Assembly: GCF_029852145.1 (NCBI RefSeq)
Contig: NC_079974.1
Span: 248,001 to 312,000, forward strand
DNA from: Microplitis mediator
Lineage: Eukaryota; Arthropoda; Insecta; Hymenoptera; Braconidae
DNA: 64,000 nucleotides
Direction: 5' to 3'
Shown: positions 53,201 through 63,500 of the stretch, in pieces
Position numbering within the stretch: position 1 is the stretch's first letter
How the letters are laid out: every line of letters begins with the position of its first letter
Program-made: the position numbers and the translations under genes
The notes under the pieces: generated by a model
The model's database searches: none
What the model was told of the DNA's origin: nothing
What the model saw: only the letters and a program-made list of their open reading frames with translations

Positions 53201-54399
53201 AGAAGTTTTGCTATGCATTATGGGAATGGTTCCCATATTGGTATGGGAATAGTACCTATACTACTATAGGGATGGTTCCCATATATTATGGGAACCATCC
53301 CCATAATAGTATGAGAATAGTTCCCATACCATGATGGGAATGGTTACCATAATGATATGGGAATGGTTCCCATATTGGTATAGGAACTATTCCTATAATA
53401 TTATGGGAACGATTCCCATAATGTTATGGGAACCATCCCTATAATATCATAAAATTTTTTTTTTGCACAATAGTGTAGAAATTTCCCAAAATTTGAATTT
53501 TCTTGAATGTTTTGTGCTGACAAAAAATTCTTGTTAAAAATTTTAATGTTTTTTTGCCAAATACGATTTTTTTTTTCTATGTTTGAATTTTTGTTTTTAT
53601 GTTTAATAATATTCCTGTGTATTGTAGAAGTGATTACCATACTTCTTTAAATTAATTTTTTCATGATAATATGGGAACCATTCCCATAATATTATAGGAA
53701 TGGTTCCTTTAATAGTATGGGAACTATTCCCATAATATTATGGGAATGATTCCCATAACGGTATACGAACCATTCCAATTGCATTATGGGAATCATTCTC
53801 ATAATATTATGGGAACAGTTCCCATACTATTATAGGAACCATTCCCATAATATTATAGGAATGGTTCCTATAATTTATGGGAATGGTTCCTATAAATTAT
53901 AGGAACCATTCCCATAAATTATAGGAATGATTCCCATAATATTAGAGAAAGTATTTCTATAAATTATAGGAACCATTCCTATAATTATAGGAACCATTCC
54001 TATAATTATAGGAACCATTCCTATAGTGTTATGGGTATCATTCCCATAATTATAGGAACTATTCCTATAATTATGGGAAACATTCCTACAATTATAGGAA
54101 CCGCTCACATAATTTATGGTCGTAATTCCTATGATGGTATAGGAAAAAATTTCACAAAATTATGGGAACCGCTGCCATAATTTTCTTTCCGTGTATATAC
54201 TTTTCGATTATTAAATAATTGTATCCGTGATGATCGCAAGGAGCCTAGACTCCATGGCCAAAAAACAATAAATAAATAATTAAATTACCTGATATGAAGT
54301 CTTCGAGTCTTGATATAATACCGGGATCCATGTGTACACAACAATTAAAATAAGCGTAATAAATATGAGAAAATCAAGATACCACCACAATTTTCGCAT
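46732..54399 (-). CDS. Alpha-(1,3)-fucosyltransferase, GT10 family, FucTC-like, four coding exons (401 aa)
   Basis: A Golgi enzyme that moves fucose from GDP-fucose to GlcNAc on glycans. Exons 54399-54289, 51808-51510, 49870-49558 and 47214-46732 join in phase. Seen: a short cytoplasmic start (MRKLWWYLD), a membrane anchor (FLIFITLILIVVYTW), then the GT10 marks KTILFWNKMY, FNFITDYDAILFHG, NWTMSYRLDSDIRRPYG, the donor-site block FYLSFENTLCRNYITEKLF and VIPVVYGGADY, and paired cysteines near the C-terminus (CDLC). Length matches animal GT10 enzymes. Several N-glycosylation sequons are visible (for example NWT, NKT, NAT). Convergent to the protease gene. Introns 1-3 are transposon-filled. The exon 2/3 junction needs a GC..AG intron to keep the frame. 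FucTC rather than FucTA is an inference. Confidence 0.9.
47391..47492. mobile_element. CCCTGGTGG hairpin MITE, copy 3
   Basis: A 102-bp hairpin with AG at 47389-47390 and 47493-47494. In FucT intron 3. Confidence 0.85.
48073..48798. mobile_element. CACGGAAAAAAAATTCTA element with a tRNA-like segment
   Basis: TA|CACGGAAAAAAAATTCTAG to AGAATTTTTTTTCCGTG|TA. Words ACATCGTAA/TTACGATGT recur. A tRNA-like minus-strand sequence lies in the middle. Confidence 0.85.
48308..48392 (-). repeat. tRNA-like sequence (Ser/Leu type)
   Basis: Minus strand: GTGGCCGAGTGGTCCAAGGC (D arm/A box), a CGGACACTTCGCACACG anticodon-region-like stretch, then GACTCGGGTTCGAATCC (T arm/B box). Class II arm layout, but the acceptor ends do not pair as a normal tRNA. 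Likely a SINE head or decayed tRNA. Confidence 0.6.
49011..49512. mobile_element. CCCTAGCAGATC MITE with ACGGTAAA words
   Basis: TA|CCCTGGCAGATCATAATTAC to GTAATTTGGATCTGCTAGGG|TA. Interior of diverged TTACGGTAAA/TTTACCGTAA words. In FucT intron 3. Confidence 0.85.
49558..49870 (-). CDS. Fucosyltransferase coding exon 3
   Basis: After TACTTCTAG: PLNDHEFVLNPNFYNWTMSY, LDSDIRRPYGQI and MAAWFVSHCETNSQR, all conserved GT10 blocks. Donor GAG|GTATTT, phase 0. Confidence 0.9.
50049..51370. mobile_element. CCCTGTCAAAAAAT element, middle level of the nest
   Basis: Left CTCTAACAAAAAAATCCATG and right CATGGATATTTTTTGACAGGG; CATGGATTCCC words as in 28546-28965. Carries 50169-51256. Confidence 0.7.
50169..51256. 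mobile_element. CACGGAAAG element, copy 2 (innermost of a nest)
   Basis: TA|CACAGAAAGAAAATTATGG to CATAATTTTCTTTCCGTG|TA. Over 30 GGGAAT..ATTCCC palindromes on both sides of the conserved core (about 50525-50770). Confidence 0.88.
51510..51808 (-). CDS. Fucosyltransferase coding exon 2
   Basis: From an AACCAG acceptor: HYKQVKTILFWNKMY to YFSWESPVS. No GT donor in the right phase exists before the exon runs into a transposon terminus at 51479. The end chosen is AG|GCATTT, phase 2, which completes an Arg codon with exon 3. Confidence 0.8.
52065..52300 (-). pseudogene. LINE fragment (RT C-terminal tail), minus strand
   Basis: On the minus strand reads HKSFLITGYNFWNSLPLEV, then FRSKCYLYLM and a stop, matching the SFIVTAVRVWNQLPEEI tail of the full LINE. 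About 50 codons; upstream sequence has decayed. Confidence 0.7.
52630..52734. mobile_element. CCCTGGTGG hairpin MITE, copy 4 (inside a LINE)
   Basis: Left end slightly decayed (CTCTGGTG), right end CCACCAGGG, AG on both sides. Removing it with one AG rejoins the LINE frame as LRRGYDRQD. Confidence 0.88.
52898..53046. mobile_element. CCCTGATTAAA MITE (inside a LINE)
   Basis: Ends CTCTGATTAAAAAAGCG and CGCTTTTTTAAATCAGGG, interior of TTTAAA/ACGATTCGAA words, AT on both sides. Removing it rejoins the LINE tail FNYYLSNLKD-stop. Confidence 0.85.
53183..54193. mobile_element. CACGGAAAG element, copy 3 (in a LINE 3' UTR)
   Basis: TA|CACGGAAAGAAAATTATGA to CATAATTTTCTTTCCGTG|TA. Same structure and core (about 53390-53640). 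Confidence 0.88.
54289..54399 (-). CDS. Fucosyltransferase coding exon 1 (membrane anchor)
   Basis: 37 codons giving a type II signal anchor with basic, aromatic N-terminus. Ends in phase 0 at CAG|GTAATT. The ATG is the only one before the hydrophobic stretch. Confidence 0.85.
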
Positions 54400-55049
54400 T
54401 TTTTTTTGTTTGTATATAATTTTAAAATAAATAATAATTATGTCAACTACATCTAATAGAAAATACTAGTATCAGGTACATGAGTATATAAATTGATCGT
54501 TGTATTGATTGAAACTAAATTTCATAAAACATTAATCAGCAGTACCACTACGCAATATAATAAAGCTCAATAAAAAAGTTAACTGCATTCTCGTGATATT
54601 GTACGAGTATCATTTTAAAATTACTTATTTTAATGTACTGATAGCACACGTACGGAATACATTCCAATATTTTTTGTTGTTGTTATCTCTTTCAAACAAT
54701 GCCAAAGTTATAAAGTATAACAATATAAAAATACATTTATCAGTTTAAAATTTTAACTTTTGATTTAAAAAAAATATTATTTGTATACTTGGACATTTTA
54801 TTGAAAACTAAATAATTTAAGAAATAACGAATAAATGAAATAAAATAAATTACAGTGGAACGAAGTTGTTACCACTCAGCTGTCATTGACACTAAGAGAG
54901 AAAACCGTTAACTAGATGGGACACTAATGCCTTTCAATGTTCATCTCCTCTGTACCATGGAGAATACTCTCTATTCTCGATCCATGCTCTGTACTAAGAG
55001 TTTAGAACATCTACTTTGTTTGCGTTTAGTAAATTAGAAGTCTACTTGC
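54400..55049 (-). promoter_or_regulatory. FucT upstream region
   Basis: AT-rich with a less biased patch at 54840-55040. No motif I can defend. Confidence 0.3.
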
Positions 55050-55352
55050 CCGGGAAAAAATATTTTTATAAAATTTCAAAAAATTGTAGAAAATTCTGTA
55101 AGATTTTATATGATTTTACGACATAAAATTGAAATAATTCTATACAACTTTAAAAAGTTGTAAAAAATTTTATGAAAATTTATTTTTTTTCATATAATTT
55201 TATGAAATTTAAACCCAGTTCTAAGTTAAGAGTTTTATAAAATTTCATAAAATTCCAAACAGTTTTTTGAAATTTTATAAAATTTTATGAAATTGTATAA
55301 GTCTTTTCATCATGTCATATAAAAGTGTATAAAATTTCATAAAACTCTACTT
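55050..55352. repeat. ATTTTATAAAAT palindrome array with CCCGGGAAAA end
   Basis: Starts CCCGGGAAAAAATATTTTTA and repeats AAATTTTATAAAATTTCAT words. A similar array with an inverted TTTTTTCCCGGG end lies at 7085-7270. The partner terminus was not found here. Confidence 0.5.
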
Positions 55353-56479
55353 CCCGATTAAATAACTGAATTCGATCGAATTAAACAGAATTAAATTTTT
55401 AATTCTATTAAATTCAGATAAATTCTGCACTGATAGAAAATTTATATTGACTCAAGAAATATTTTCTTGAGCCAAGAATTTATTTCTGAAGAAAAACAAT
55501 TGTCTTGCTTCAAGAAATTCTTGTCTTGATTTAGATTTTCTTGGCTCTATAGATTTTGTATCTTCGATGGATAACTCTCGTGTCTTGACCCGAAACTATA
55601 TTATCTTCAATCGAAACTATCGAATTCTTCAAGCAAGACCACTTGTCTTCAACTAAAAATGTCGTATTATTATTTTAAGAACTTTAAATTTTTGGTTCAA
55701 GTAATAATTCCTTGATGGATGATGTTTTTAAAGTAATGAAAAAAAAAATTTTTTTAAAATAAATTTCTACTTTAACATATCTGAAGTAAATGAATGTAGT
55801 CCTAAAAAATCACTTTAAAACTTTTTATTTTTAAAATAAAAAAAAAAGTTTTTTTTCAAGCTGAGTAAATTGATATCTTGATTTAAAAACCGCGCCATTC
55901 TCGAAACGAGTCGGTAATGTCATAAACCTAGATTTTGCCTATCTTAATCCAAGAGCAAGAAATTCTTGAACGAAATATGTCAGAATTTTGTTTCAAAACA
56001 ACAAAGGCTTCATCGAAAAATAAAATTCTCGAACGAAGAATTTTTTTTCTCTATCCGAGAATTTCAACTTTTTGGTTCAAGGACTTATTTCTTGAATTAA
56101 AACAATTAAAAATTTTGAAACAAGAACCCCATTTTGAAGAAAAAATTTTTCTTGAATCAAGATAGTTTTTCTATCAGTGTGTTAATTCGGTACCTAACTT
56201 AAAAATGAATTCTGTCTAATTCGGCAGGAAAACCAGAATTTGTCCAAATTAAAACGAATTTAAAAATTCTATTCAGTTTAATTCTGATTAATTCTCTAAT
56301 TTCTGGTTCAGAATCCGAATTAAACTGAATTAAAACGAATTTGAAATTGTTAAACCGGTTTTATTCTGTTTAATTCGAATTCAAATTTTCAATTCAGTTG
56401 AATTCTGTTTTGCAGAATTCGACAGAATATAACAGAATTAAAATTTTTAATTCGGTCGAATTCAGTTGTTTAATCAGGG
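55353..56479. mobile_element. CCCGATTAAATAACTG element with GAATTAAA words
   Basis: Left CCCGATTAAATAACTGAATT and right AATTCAGTTGTTTAATCAGGG are inverted. The interior outside the nested copy repeats AATTCGATCGAATTAAAC-type words. The flanking duplication is unclear. Confidence 0.7.
55428..56179. mobile_element. 752-bp CACTGATAGAAAA element, copy 2 (inverted)
   Basis: TG|CACTGATAGAAAATTTATA to GTTTTTCTATCAGTG|TG. Nearly identical to copy 1 but in opposite orientation. Nested in 55353-56479. Confidence 0.9.
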
Positions 56480-57443
56480 CTACACTAAATTTAGAGTCCA
56501 TCTAATTTCATAGTTTTATAAAATTATATAAATTTATCCAGACCATTATGGGTATGAAGTTTTAATAAGGATAGTTTATAAAAAGATTCCTTCGCGGATA
56601 GACGATAACTATAATGTTGAATTTTGAAATTACGTTGACCTATTAAAATTATATAAAATTGTTTACAAATTATTTTTTTTATTGTTTATGTAAACAAGTA
56701 ACTGTTGGCTACAAATTGGCTTTAAATTTCTCATAAAGTTGACGACAATCTGTAGTCGCAATATAAAGACAATTTAACAAAGAAGTTTCCGTCAAGTTGT
56801 TGGCAACTTTAGTTTTTAGTCGCTTACCCTGATAGCCAGAGTTTCTGATCAGAAAGTTGGTGTACATAAGTTGCGAACAACTTGACGACAATTTTCAATG
56901 GCGAATACTCATCTATACTCAAAATTTCTTTACTCAAGCACAAAGACGACATCTACACTCAGTGACAACTATATTCAATGACAACTGTACTCCACTAAAT
57001 TTTTGTAAACATCTCATCTATATTATGTTTACTCGAAGTCCTCTACATTCAAAGACATCTTTACTCAATATCCACAGATAAAAAAGATTGTCAATAATGA
57101 AGTGATTCATAGATAAGACTATTCGGAAAGTCGATAACGAAGAAAATTAAAAAAGTATTTAAATATTAAATTAAGAAAAATTAATTTTTAAAATAAAAAT
57201 GGAATGTTTTTATCATTTTTACTTTGAAAACGATTTAAAAAAAATTTTACAAGAGCGTTTTTGTTAAGCTTTTGATTTAATTCTAATTAATTAGTTATTT
57301 ATAATTTCGAATGATGTATTGGTCTGAAATAAATAAAAAAAAAAATTATTAAAAGAAAAAACTATTTCATCAATACATGTAACCTGGAACCATTTGGTCT
57401 GGGCAATACTTGCTCATGTAACCTGGAACCATTTATGAGACTT
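56480..57443. other. Intergenic with short word repeats
   Basis: AAGTTGACGACAAT at 56737 recurs as AACTTGACGACAAT at 56878, and ACACTCA..ACAAC words recur at 56930-57000. No gene. Confidence 0.3.
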
Positions 57444-57895
57444 CCCGAGTCAAAATTAAAACACTAATTCGAGCCTCAAAAACCTCATTTCTTTTGATGT
57501 TGTACCTACCGCTGAATGTGAAATACTATTTTGACCCTCACTATACTCAAAATAGGGTATGGAGGCCGAAATTCGTGTTTTAGCATAATATTTTCAACCT
57601 CCAAAACCTAAGATCGCTTAAAACCCTATTTTTCGGTACTTCAGCCTACTAAGAGTATAAGTAGATTAATTTTACGATTTCATGGAACATAGAATTTCGT
57701 CAATCTACAATTGTTGATCAACAATGTAAGGAAAAACATATAAAAAATATGTTTTTTACATAAACTTTTTATATTTCTTTTTCTATGTTGTTGATTAACA
57801 GAAAAACATATTTTTATATAATTTTTTGATATTTTGATAATTATATTTTTTATAAATTTAAAATATATTACGAATATATTTTTTTATCTCACCAT

Positions 57896-59374
57896 CCCGG
57901 GAAAAAAAGATTTTATATGATCTTATATAAACATATATGTTCATATACAATTTATATATGATCATATAAGAAATATATAAAAATTATATATGATTACATA
58001 AAAGCTTATATGATCTTATAAAGTTCTTATAAGAATTAATATACTCTCGTGAGGACTTTATAAAAGTTGATATGACTTTATATAAAGTTATATATAACTT
58101 TATAAAAGTACTAGATAAAGTTTTATATGCTTATATATAATTATATATGGTCATATAAAAGTTCATATGATCTTATGAAAATCTTATAAGAATTTATATA
58201 GTTTTATAAGGATTTTATAAAAATTGATGTGATTTTATATAAACCCGAGAAAAAGTTCTTATAGAATCCTATATAAACATATGTGTTTATATATGATTAT
58301 ATGAAAGCTTACATAATCTTATAAAATTCTTATAAAGATTCATATGATCTTATAAGAATTTTATAACAATTGATGTGATTTTATATAAAGTTATATATAA
58401 CTTTATAACAATACCAGGTAAAGTTTCATATGCTTATATATAATCATATATGATCATATAAAAGCTCATAACGATCTTATAAAATTCTTATAAGAATTTA
58501 TATAATTTTATAAGGATTTTATAATAGTTGATATGATTTTTTATAAAGTTATATATGAGTTTATAACATTACCAGATAAAATGTTATACATTATATGCAG
58601 TCATATATGATTATATAAGAACTCATATGATTTTATAAAATTCTTCTACGAATTCAGATAATTAATGAAAATTGATGTAATTTTATATGAATTTATAAAT
58701 AAATTTGTATAAGTACAAAAGAGTTTAATACGGTTATATAAAATCATATATGATTATATAAAAGTTTATATAGTTTTATGATTCTTATATATAAATTTCT
58801 ATGGTCTTATAAGCAGGTTATTTTAAAGAAATTTATAATTTTATATAAAACACTAATGTGATAAAATTTGATCATATTTGGTGCATTATTGATGTAGGAT
58901 GTATCAATTTGATCATTCGATTTAAGTAATGCTATAGATTGTCAAATACTTATAAGGGTAAAGCAGACTAGAGAACCAGACGGCAATCAAGAGATCATCA
59001 AAGTTGAGCAGCATTGAGGCAGAACATTAATTGGATGGGTGACCCCTTGGCAAAATAGCAGTTAACCGATAGATGTTTTTTTTTTTTTTTTTTTTTTGTT
59101 CATGCATGATTATATATAATTATATATCATCAAATCCTGCCAATTTTGAGATCTAATCATATAAAATTTATTGTATATATGATGAGGTAAAATTATTTAT
59201 TACCGGGTATATCTAACTTTATATGATTATATAAGATTTTATATGATTATATAAGATTTTATAAAGTCATATAAGTTTTTATAGGACCAATTTCATTATA
59301 AAACTTTATATGATTTTATATGAGTCACTTTTATATGATTTATATATGATCATATAAGAACTTTTTTTCCCGGG
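57896..59374. mobile_element. CCCGGGAAAAAAAG element of TTATATGATCATATAA words
   Basis: AT|CCCGGGAAAAAAAGATTTTA to AAGAACTTTTTTTCCCGGG|AT with identical 14-bp ends. The interior is almost wholly ATATAAAAGTTATATGATC-type words. Carries a 5S rRNA-derived insert. Confidence 0.88.
58965..59098 (+). repeat. 5S rRNA-derived sequence (pseudogene or SINE head)
   Basis: GATCATCAAAGTTGAGCAGC, a short gap, then TTGGATGGGTGACC and CCTTGGCAAA follow the order and spacing of the 3' two thirds of animal 5S rRNA, covering the internal promoter. Ends in about 23 T, then the host element resumes. Too diverged to be a working 5S gene. Confidence 0.75.
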
Positions 59375-59726
59375 ATACCTATATTTTTGTTATATTTACA
59401 AATATATTTTTATACATGTATTTTTTATATATTCTAAGATATATTTTTAATACATTTTTGAATATAAAAAATATATTTTTTCTATAAATTTTTTTCATGG
59501 TGGTACATGGCCATATATAGAGCCTACATATTTTTTAAATAATTTTATACATAACTATATAACCAAAATTACACATATCACAATTACTTACACGCAGGAT
59601 TATATAGCACACGAGAAAAAAATAAGAAATTTTTTTGTTATTACTAATAATAGATTTTCAATTATATTTTGCTGTTTCAAAAGTGAGTTATTCTTACAAT
59701 CTCATATAGCACAAGTAAACTTAGCA

Positions 59727-59928
59727 GTCACTGTTGGTAGCGTAGCCTAGTCGTTAAAGCGTCGGTCTTTCGTTCGTTAGGTCCCGGGTTCGAATCCCAC
59801 TGAATCGTGTGCGTTCGGTTAATATTTATAGCGTTTTTTCCCTAAATTAAAAATTTCTACTCGGGTAGAAATTAATATGATCGAAAATCTGATGCATCAT
59901 CAAAAAAAAAAAAAAAAAAAAAAAAATA
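59727..59928 (+). repeat. tRNA-derived SINE with poly(A) tail
   Basis: GGTAGCGTAGCCTAGTCGTT (A box), GGTCCCGGGTTCGAATCCC (B box), about 100 bp of unrelated body, then a run of about 23 A. A classic SINE layout. Confidence 0.78.
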
Positions 59929-60324
59929 CATAAATGGCTCAATTTTCGCGTCTTCTCTTTCTAAAGTAATTTGATAATTTTAGTTATATTTTGTTCAAAT
60001 TTCTGAAAATTATAATTAATAAATAAAAAAATAATTTTAAAATTTTAAATTTTTCCCGCTCCCGGCAGCCATTTTGATTTCCATTCCTTCTCCTTTCCCT
60101 TCTTTCCCCGCACCTGATTCAAATTGTAGGCTTTGGAGGGTCATTTTAAGGTTCTGTAATACTAATTTCAGCCTAAACTTGGTAAAAGCGGACAATAATA
60201 CCAAGTTTAGGCTGAAATTAAGGTTTCGTTGTACAGCTTGGGCTTATCTAAAAAACTAATTTCAGCCTCCTAACCCTCGAGTAGAATTTGGAGGCTGAAT
60301 CTAGTTTTTTAATTTTGACTCGGG

Positions 60325-60519
60325 TTATAAGTCTCAGGTTATAAATTAATTTGGTTTAGTATTGATTTTTAATTTCAACAATTTTTAAATTTTTTTTTTA
60401 TGTATTAAATGGATAAGATGTATTAAGGATGTATAAGAAAATACTTTAGAAATCAGTTTAGAATAATAGTTTTAAAAAAGAGATTCAAAACTAACATAGT
60501 TAGTAATAATTTTTATAAT
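60325..60519. other. Junction between the outer element and the satellite
   Basis: Plain AT-rich sequence. Confidence 0.4.
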
Positions 60520-63500
60520 GTTACCAATTTTATAGAGACTTCGCTATTGTATTCCAAAGAACTAAGATTTCAACAATAATGGTGAAGTTGTAGGTCTACC
60601 CCATTTAAAATTGACTGAAAAATACACCTGTGTGAGTCACCCCGTGAGAATCGCTTACTTTATAGCATAAATATTATTTTAAACTCGACAACACATAAAA
60701 CTTGAATTTCCATAATGACTACGCTCTTTTATTCCAAAGTACTAACATTTCAAAAATAATGGTAAAGTCGCAGGTCTCCCCCATTTAAAATTGACTAAGA
60801 AATACATTTCTGTGAGTCACCCCGTAAGAATCGCCTACTTTATGGCATGAATATTATTTTAAACTCGACAACACATGAATTTTGAATTTCCATAGTGACT
60901 TCGCCATTTTATTTCGAAGTACAAAGATTTCAAAAATGATAATGAAGTTGTAGGTCTCCCCCATTTAAAATTGACTAAGAAATACATTTCTGTGAGTCAC
61001 CCCGTGACAATCGCTTACTTTATGGCATAAATATTATTTTAAACTCGACAACACATAAATTTTGAATTTCCATAGTGACTTCGCCATTTTATTTCGAAGT
61101 ACTAAGATTTCAAAAATGATAATGAAGTTGTAGGTCTCCCCATTTAAAATTGACTGAAAAATACACCTGTGTAAGTCACCCCGTGAGAATCGCCTACTTG
61201 ATGGCATGAATATTATTTTAAACTCGACAACACATAAATTTTGAATTTCCATAGTGACTTCGCCATTTTATTTCGAAGTACTAAGATTTCAAAAATGATA
61301 ATGAAATTGTAGGTCTCCCCATTTAAAATTGACTGAAAAATACACCTGTGTAAGTCACCCCGTGAGAATCGCTTACTTTATGGCATAAATATTATTTTAA
61401 ACTCGACAACACATAAATTTTGAATTTCCATAGTGACTTCGCCATTTTATTTCGAAGTACTAAGATTTCAAAAATGATAATGAAGTTGTAGGTCTCCCCC
61501 ATTTAAAATTGACTTAAAAATACGCCTGTGTGAGTCACCCCGTGAGAATCGCTTACTTTATGGCATAAATATTATTTTAAACTCGACAACACATAAATTT
61601 TGAATTTCCATAGTGACTTCGCCATTTTATTTCGAAGTACTAAGATTTCAAAAATGATAATGAAGTTGTAGGTCTCCCCCATTTGAAATTGACTTAAAAA
61701 TACACCTGTGTGAGTCACCCCGTGAGAATCGCTTACTTTATGGCATAAATATTATTTTAAACTCGACAACACATAAATTTTGAATTTCCATAGTGACTTC
61801 GCCATTTTATTTCGAAGTACTAAGATTTCAAAAATGATAATGAAGTTGTAGGTCTCCCCATTTAAAATTGACTAAGAAATACATTTCTGTGAGTCACCCC
61901 GTAAGAATCGCCTACTTTATGGCATGAATATTATTTTAAACTCGACAACACATGAATTTTGAATTTCCATAGTGACTTCGCCATTTTATTTCGAAGTACA
62001 AAGATTTCAAAAATGATAATGAAGTTGTAGGTCTCCCCCATTTAAAATTGACTAAGAAATACATTTCTGTGAGTCACCCCGTGACAATCGCTTACTTTAT
62101 GGCATAAATATTATTTTAAACTCGACAACACATAAATTTTGAATTTCCATAGTGACTTCGCCATTTTATTTCGAAGTACTAAGATTTCAAAAATGATAAT
62201 GAAGTTGTAGGTCTCCCCATTTAAAATTGACTGAAAAATACACCTGTGTAAGTCACCCCGTGAGAATCGCCTACTTGATGGCATGAATATTATTTTAAAC
62301 TCGACAACACATAAATTTTGAATTTCCATAGTGACTTCGCCATTTTATTTCGAAGTACTAAGATTTCAAAAATGATAATGAAGTTGTAGGTCTCCCCATT
62401 TAAAATTGACTAAGAAATACATTTCTGTGAGTCACCCCGTAAGAATCGCCTACTTTATGGCATGAATATTATTTTAAACTCGACAACACATGAATTTTGA
62501 ATTTCCATAGTGACTTCGCCATTTTATTTCGAAGTACAAAGATTTCAAAAATGATAATGAAGTTGTAGGTCTCCCCCATTTAAAATTGACTAAGAAATAC
62601 ATTTCTGTGAGTCACCCCGTGACAATCGCTTACTTTATGGCATAAATATTATTTTAAACTCGACAACACATAAATTTTGAATTTCCATAGTGACTTCGCC
62701 ATTTTATTTCGAAGTACTAAGATTTCAAAAATGATAATGAAGTTGTAGGTCTCCCCATTTAAAATTGACTGAAAAATACACCTGTGTAAGTCACCCCGTG
62801 AGAATCGCCTACTTGATGGCATGAATATTATTTTAAACTCGACAACACATAAATTTTGAATTTCCATAGTGACTTCGCCATTTTATTTCGAAGTACTAAG
62901 ATTTCAAAAATGATAATGAAATTGTAGGTCTCCCCATTTAAAATTGACTGAAAAATACACCTGTGTAAGTCACCCCGTGAGAATCGCTTACTTTATGGCA
63001 TAAATATTATTTTAAACTCGACAACACATAAATTTTGAATTTCCATAGTGACTTCGCCATTTTATTTCGAAGTACTAAGATTTCAAAAATGATAATGAAG
63101 TTGTAGGTCTCCCCCATTTAAAATTGACTTAAAAATACGCCTGTGTGAGTCACCCCGTGAGAATCGCTTACTTTATGGCATAAATATTATTTTAAACTCG
63201 ACAACACATAAATTTTGAATTTCCATAGTGACTTCGCCATTTTATTTCGAAGTACTAAGATTTCAAAAATGATAATGAAGTTGTAGGTCTCCCCCATTTG
63301 AAATTGACTTAAAAATACACCTGTGTGAGTCACCCCGTGAGAATCGCTTACTTTATGGCATAAATATTATTTTAAACTCGACAACACATAAATTTTGAAT
63401 TTCCATAGTGACTTCGCCATTTTATTTCGAAGTACTAAGATTTCAAAAATGATAATGAAGTTGTAGGTCTCCCCATTTAAAATTGACTGAAAAATACACC

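Larger units (their letters stand above)
52595..54284 (+). pseudogene. LINE fragment split by three younger elements
   Basis: The coding tail (EPRLRR, then YDRQDLLVLPNCHSVKYDKS, then TWNKLPRDSANQ and FNYYL) is interrupted at 52630-52734 and 52898-53046 by small palindromic elements and in the 3' UTR by a 1-kb one (53183-54193). The 3' end at 54220-54284 keeps the GGAGCCTAGACTCC-type hairpin and an (AAATA)n tail. Confidence 0.75.
57444..60324. mobile_element. CCCGAGTCAAAATTAAAA outer element
   Basis: TT|CCCGAGTCAAAATTAAAAC to TTTTAATTTTGACTCGGG|TT. AGCCTCCAAA-type words near both ends; carries the element at 57896-59374 and a SINE. Confidence 0.7.

Noticed and set aside
53890..54108. Minus-strand frame with repeated IIGMVPI peptide
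   Set aside because: Translation of the GGGAAT palindrome array, not a repeat protein.
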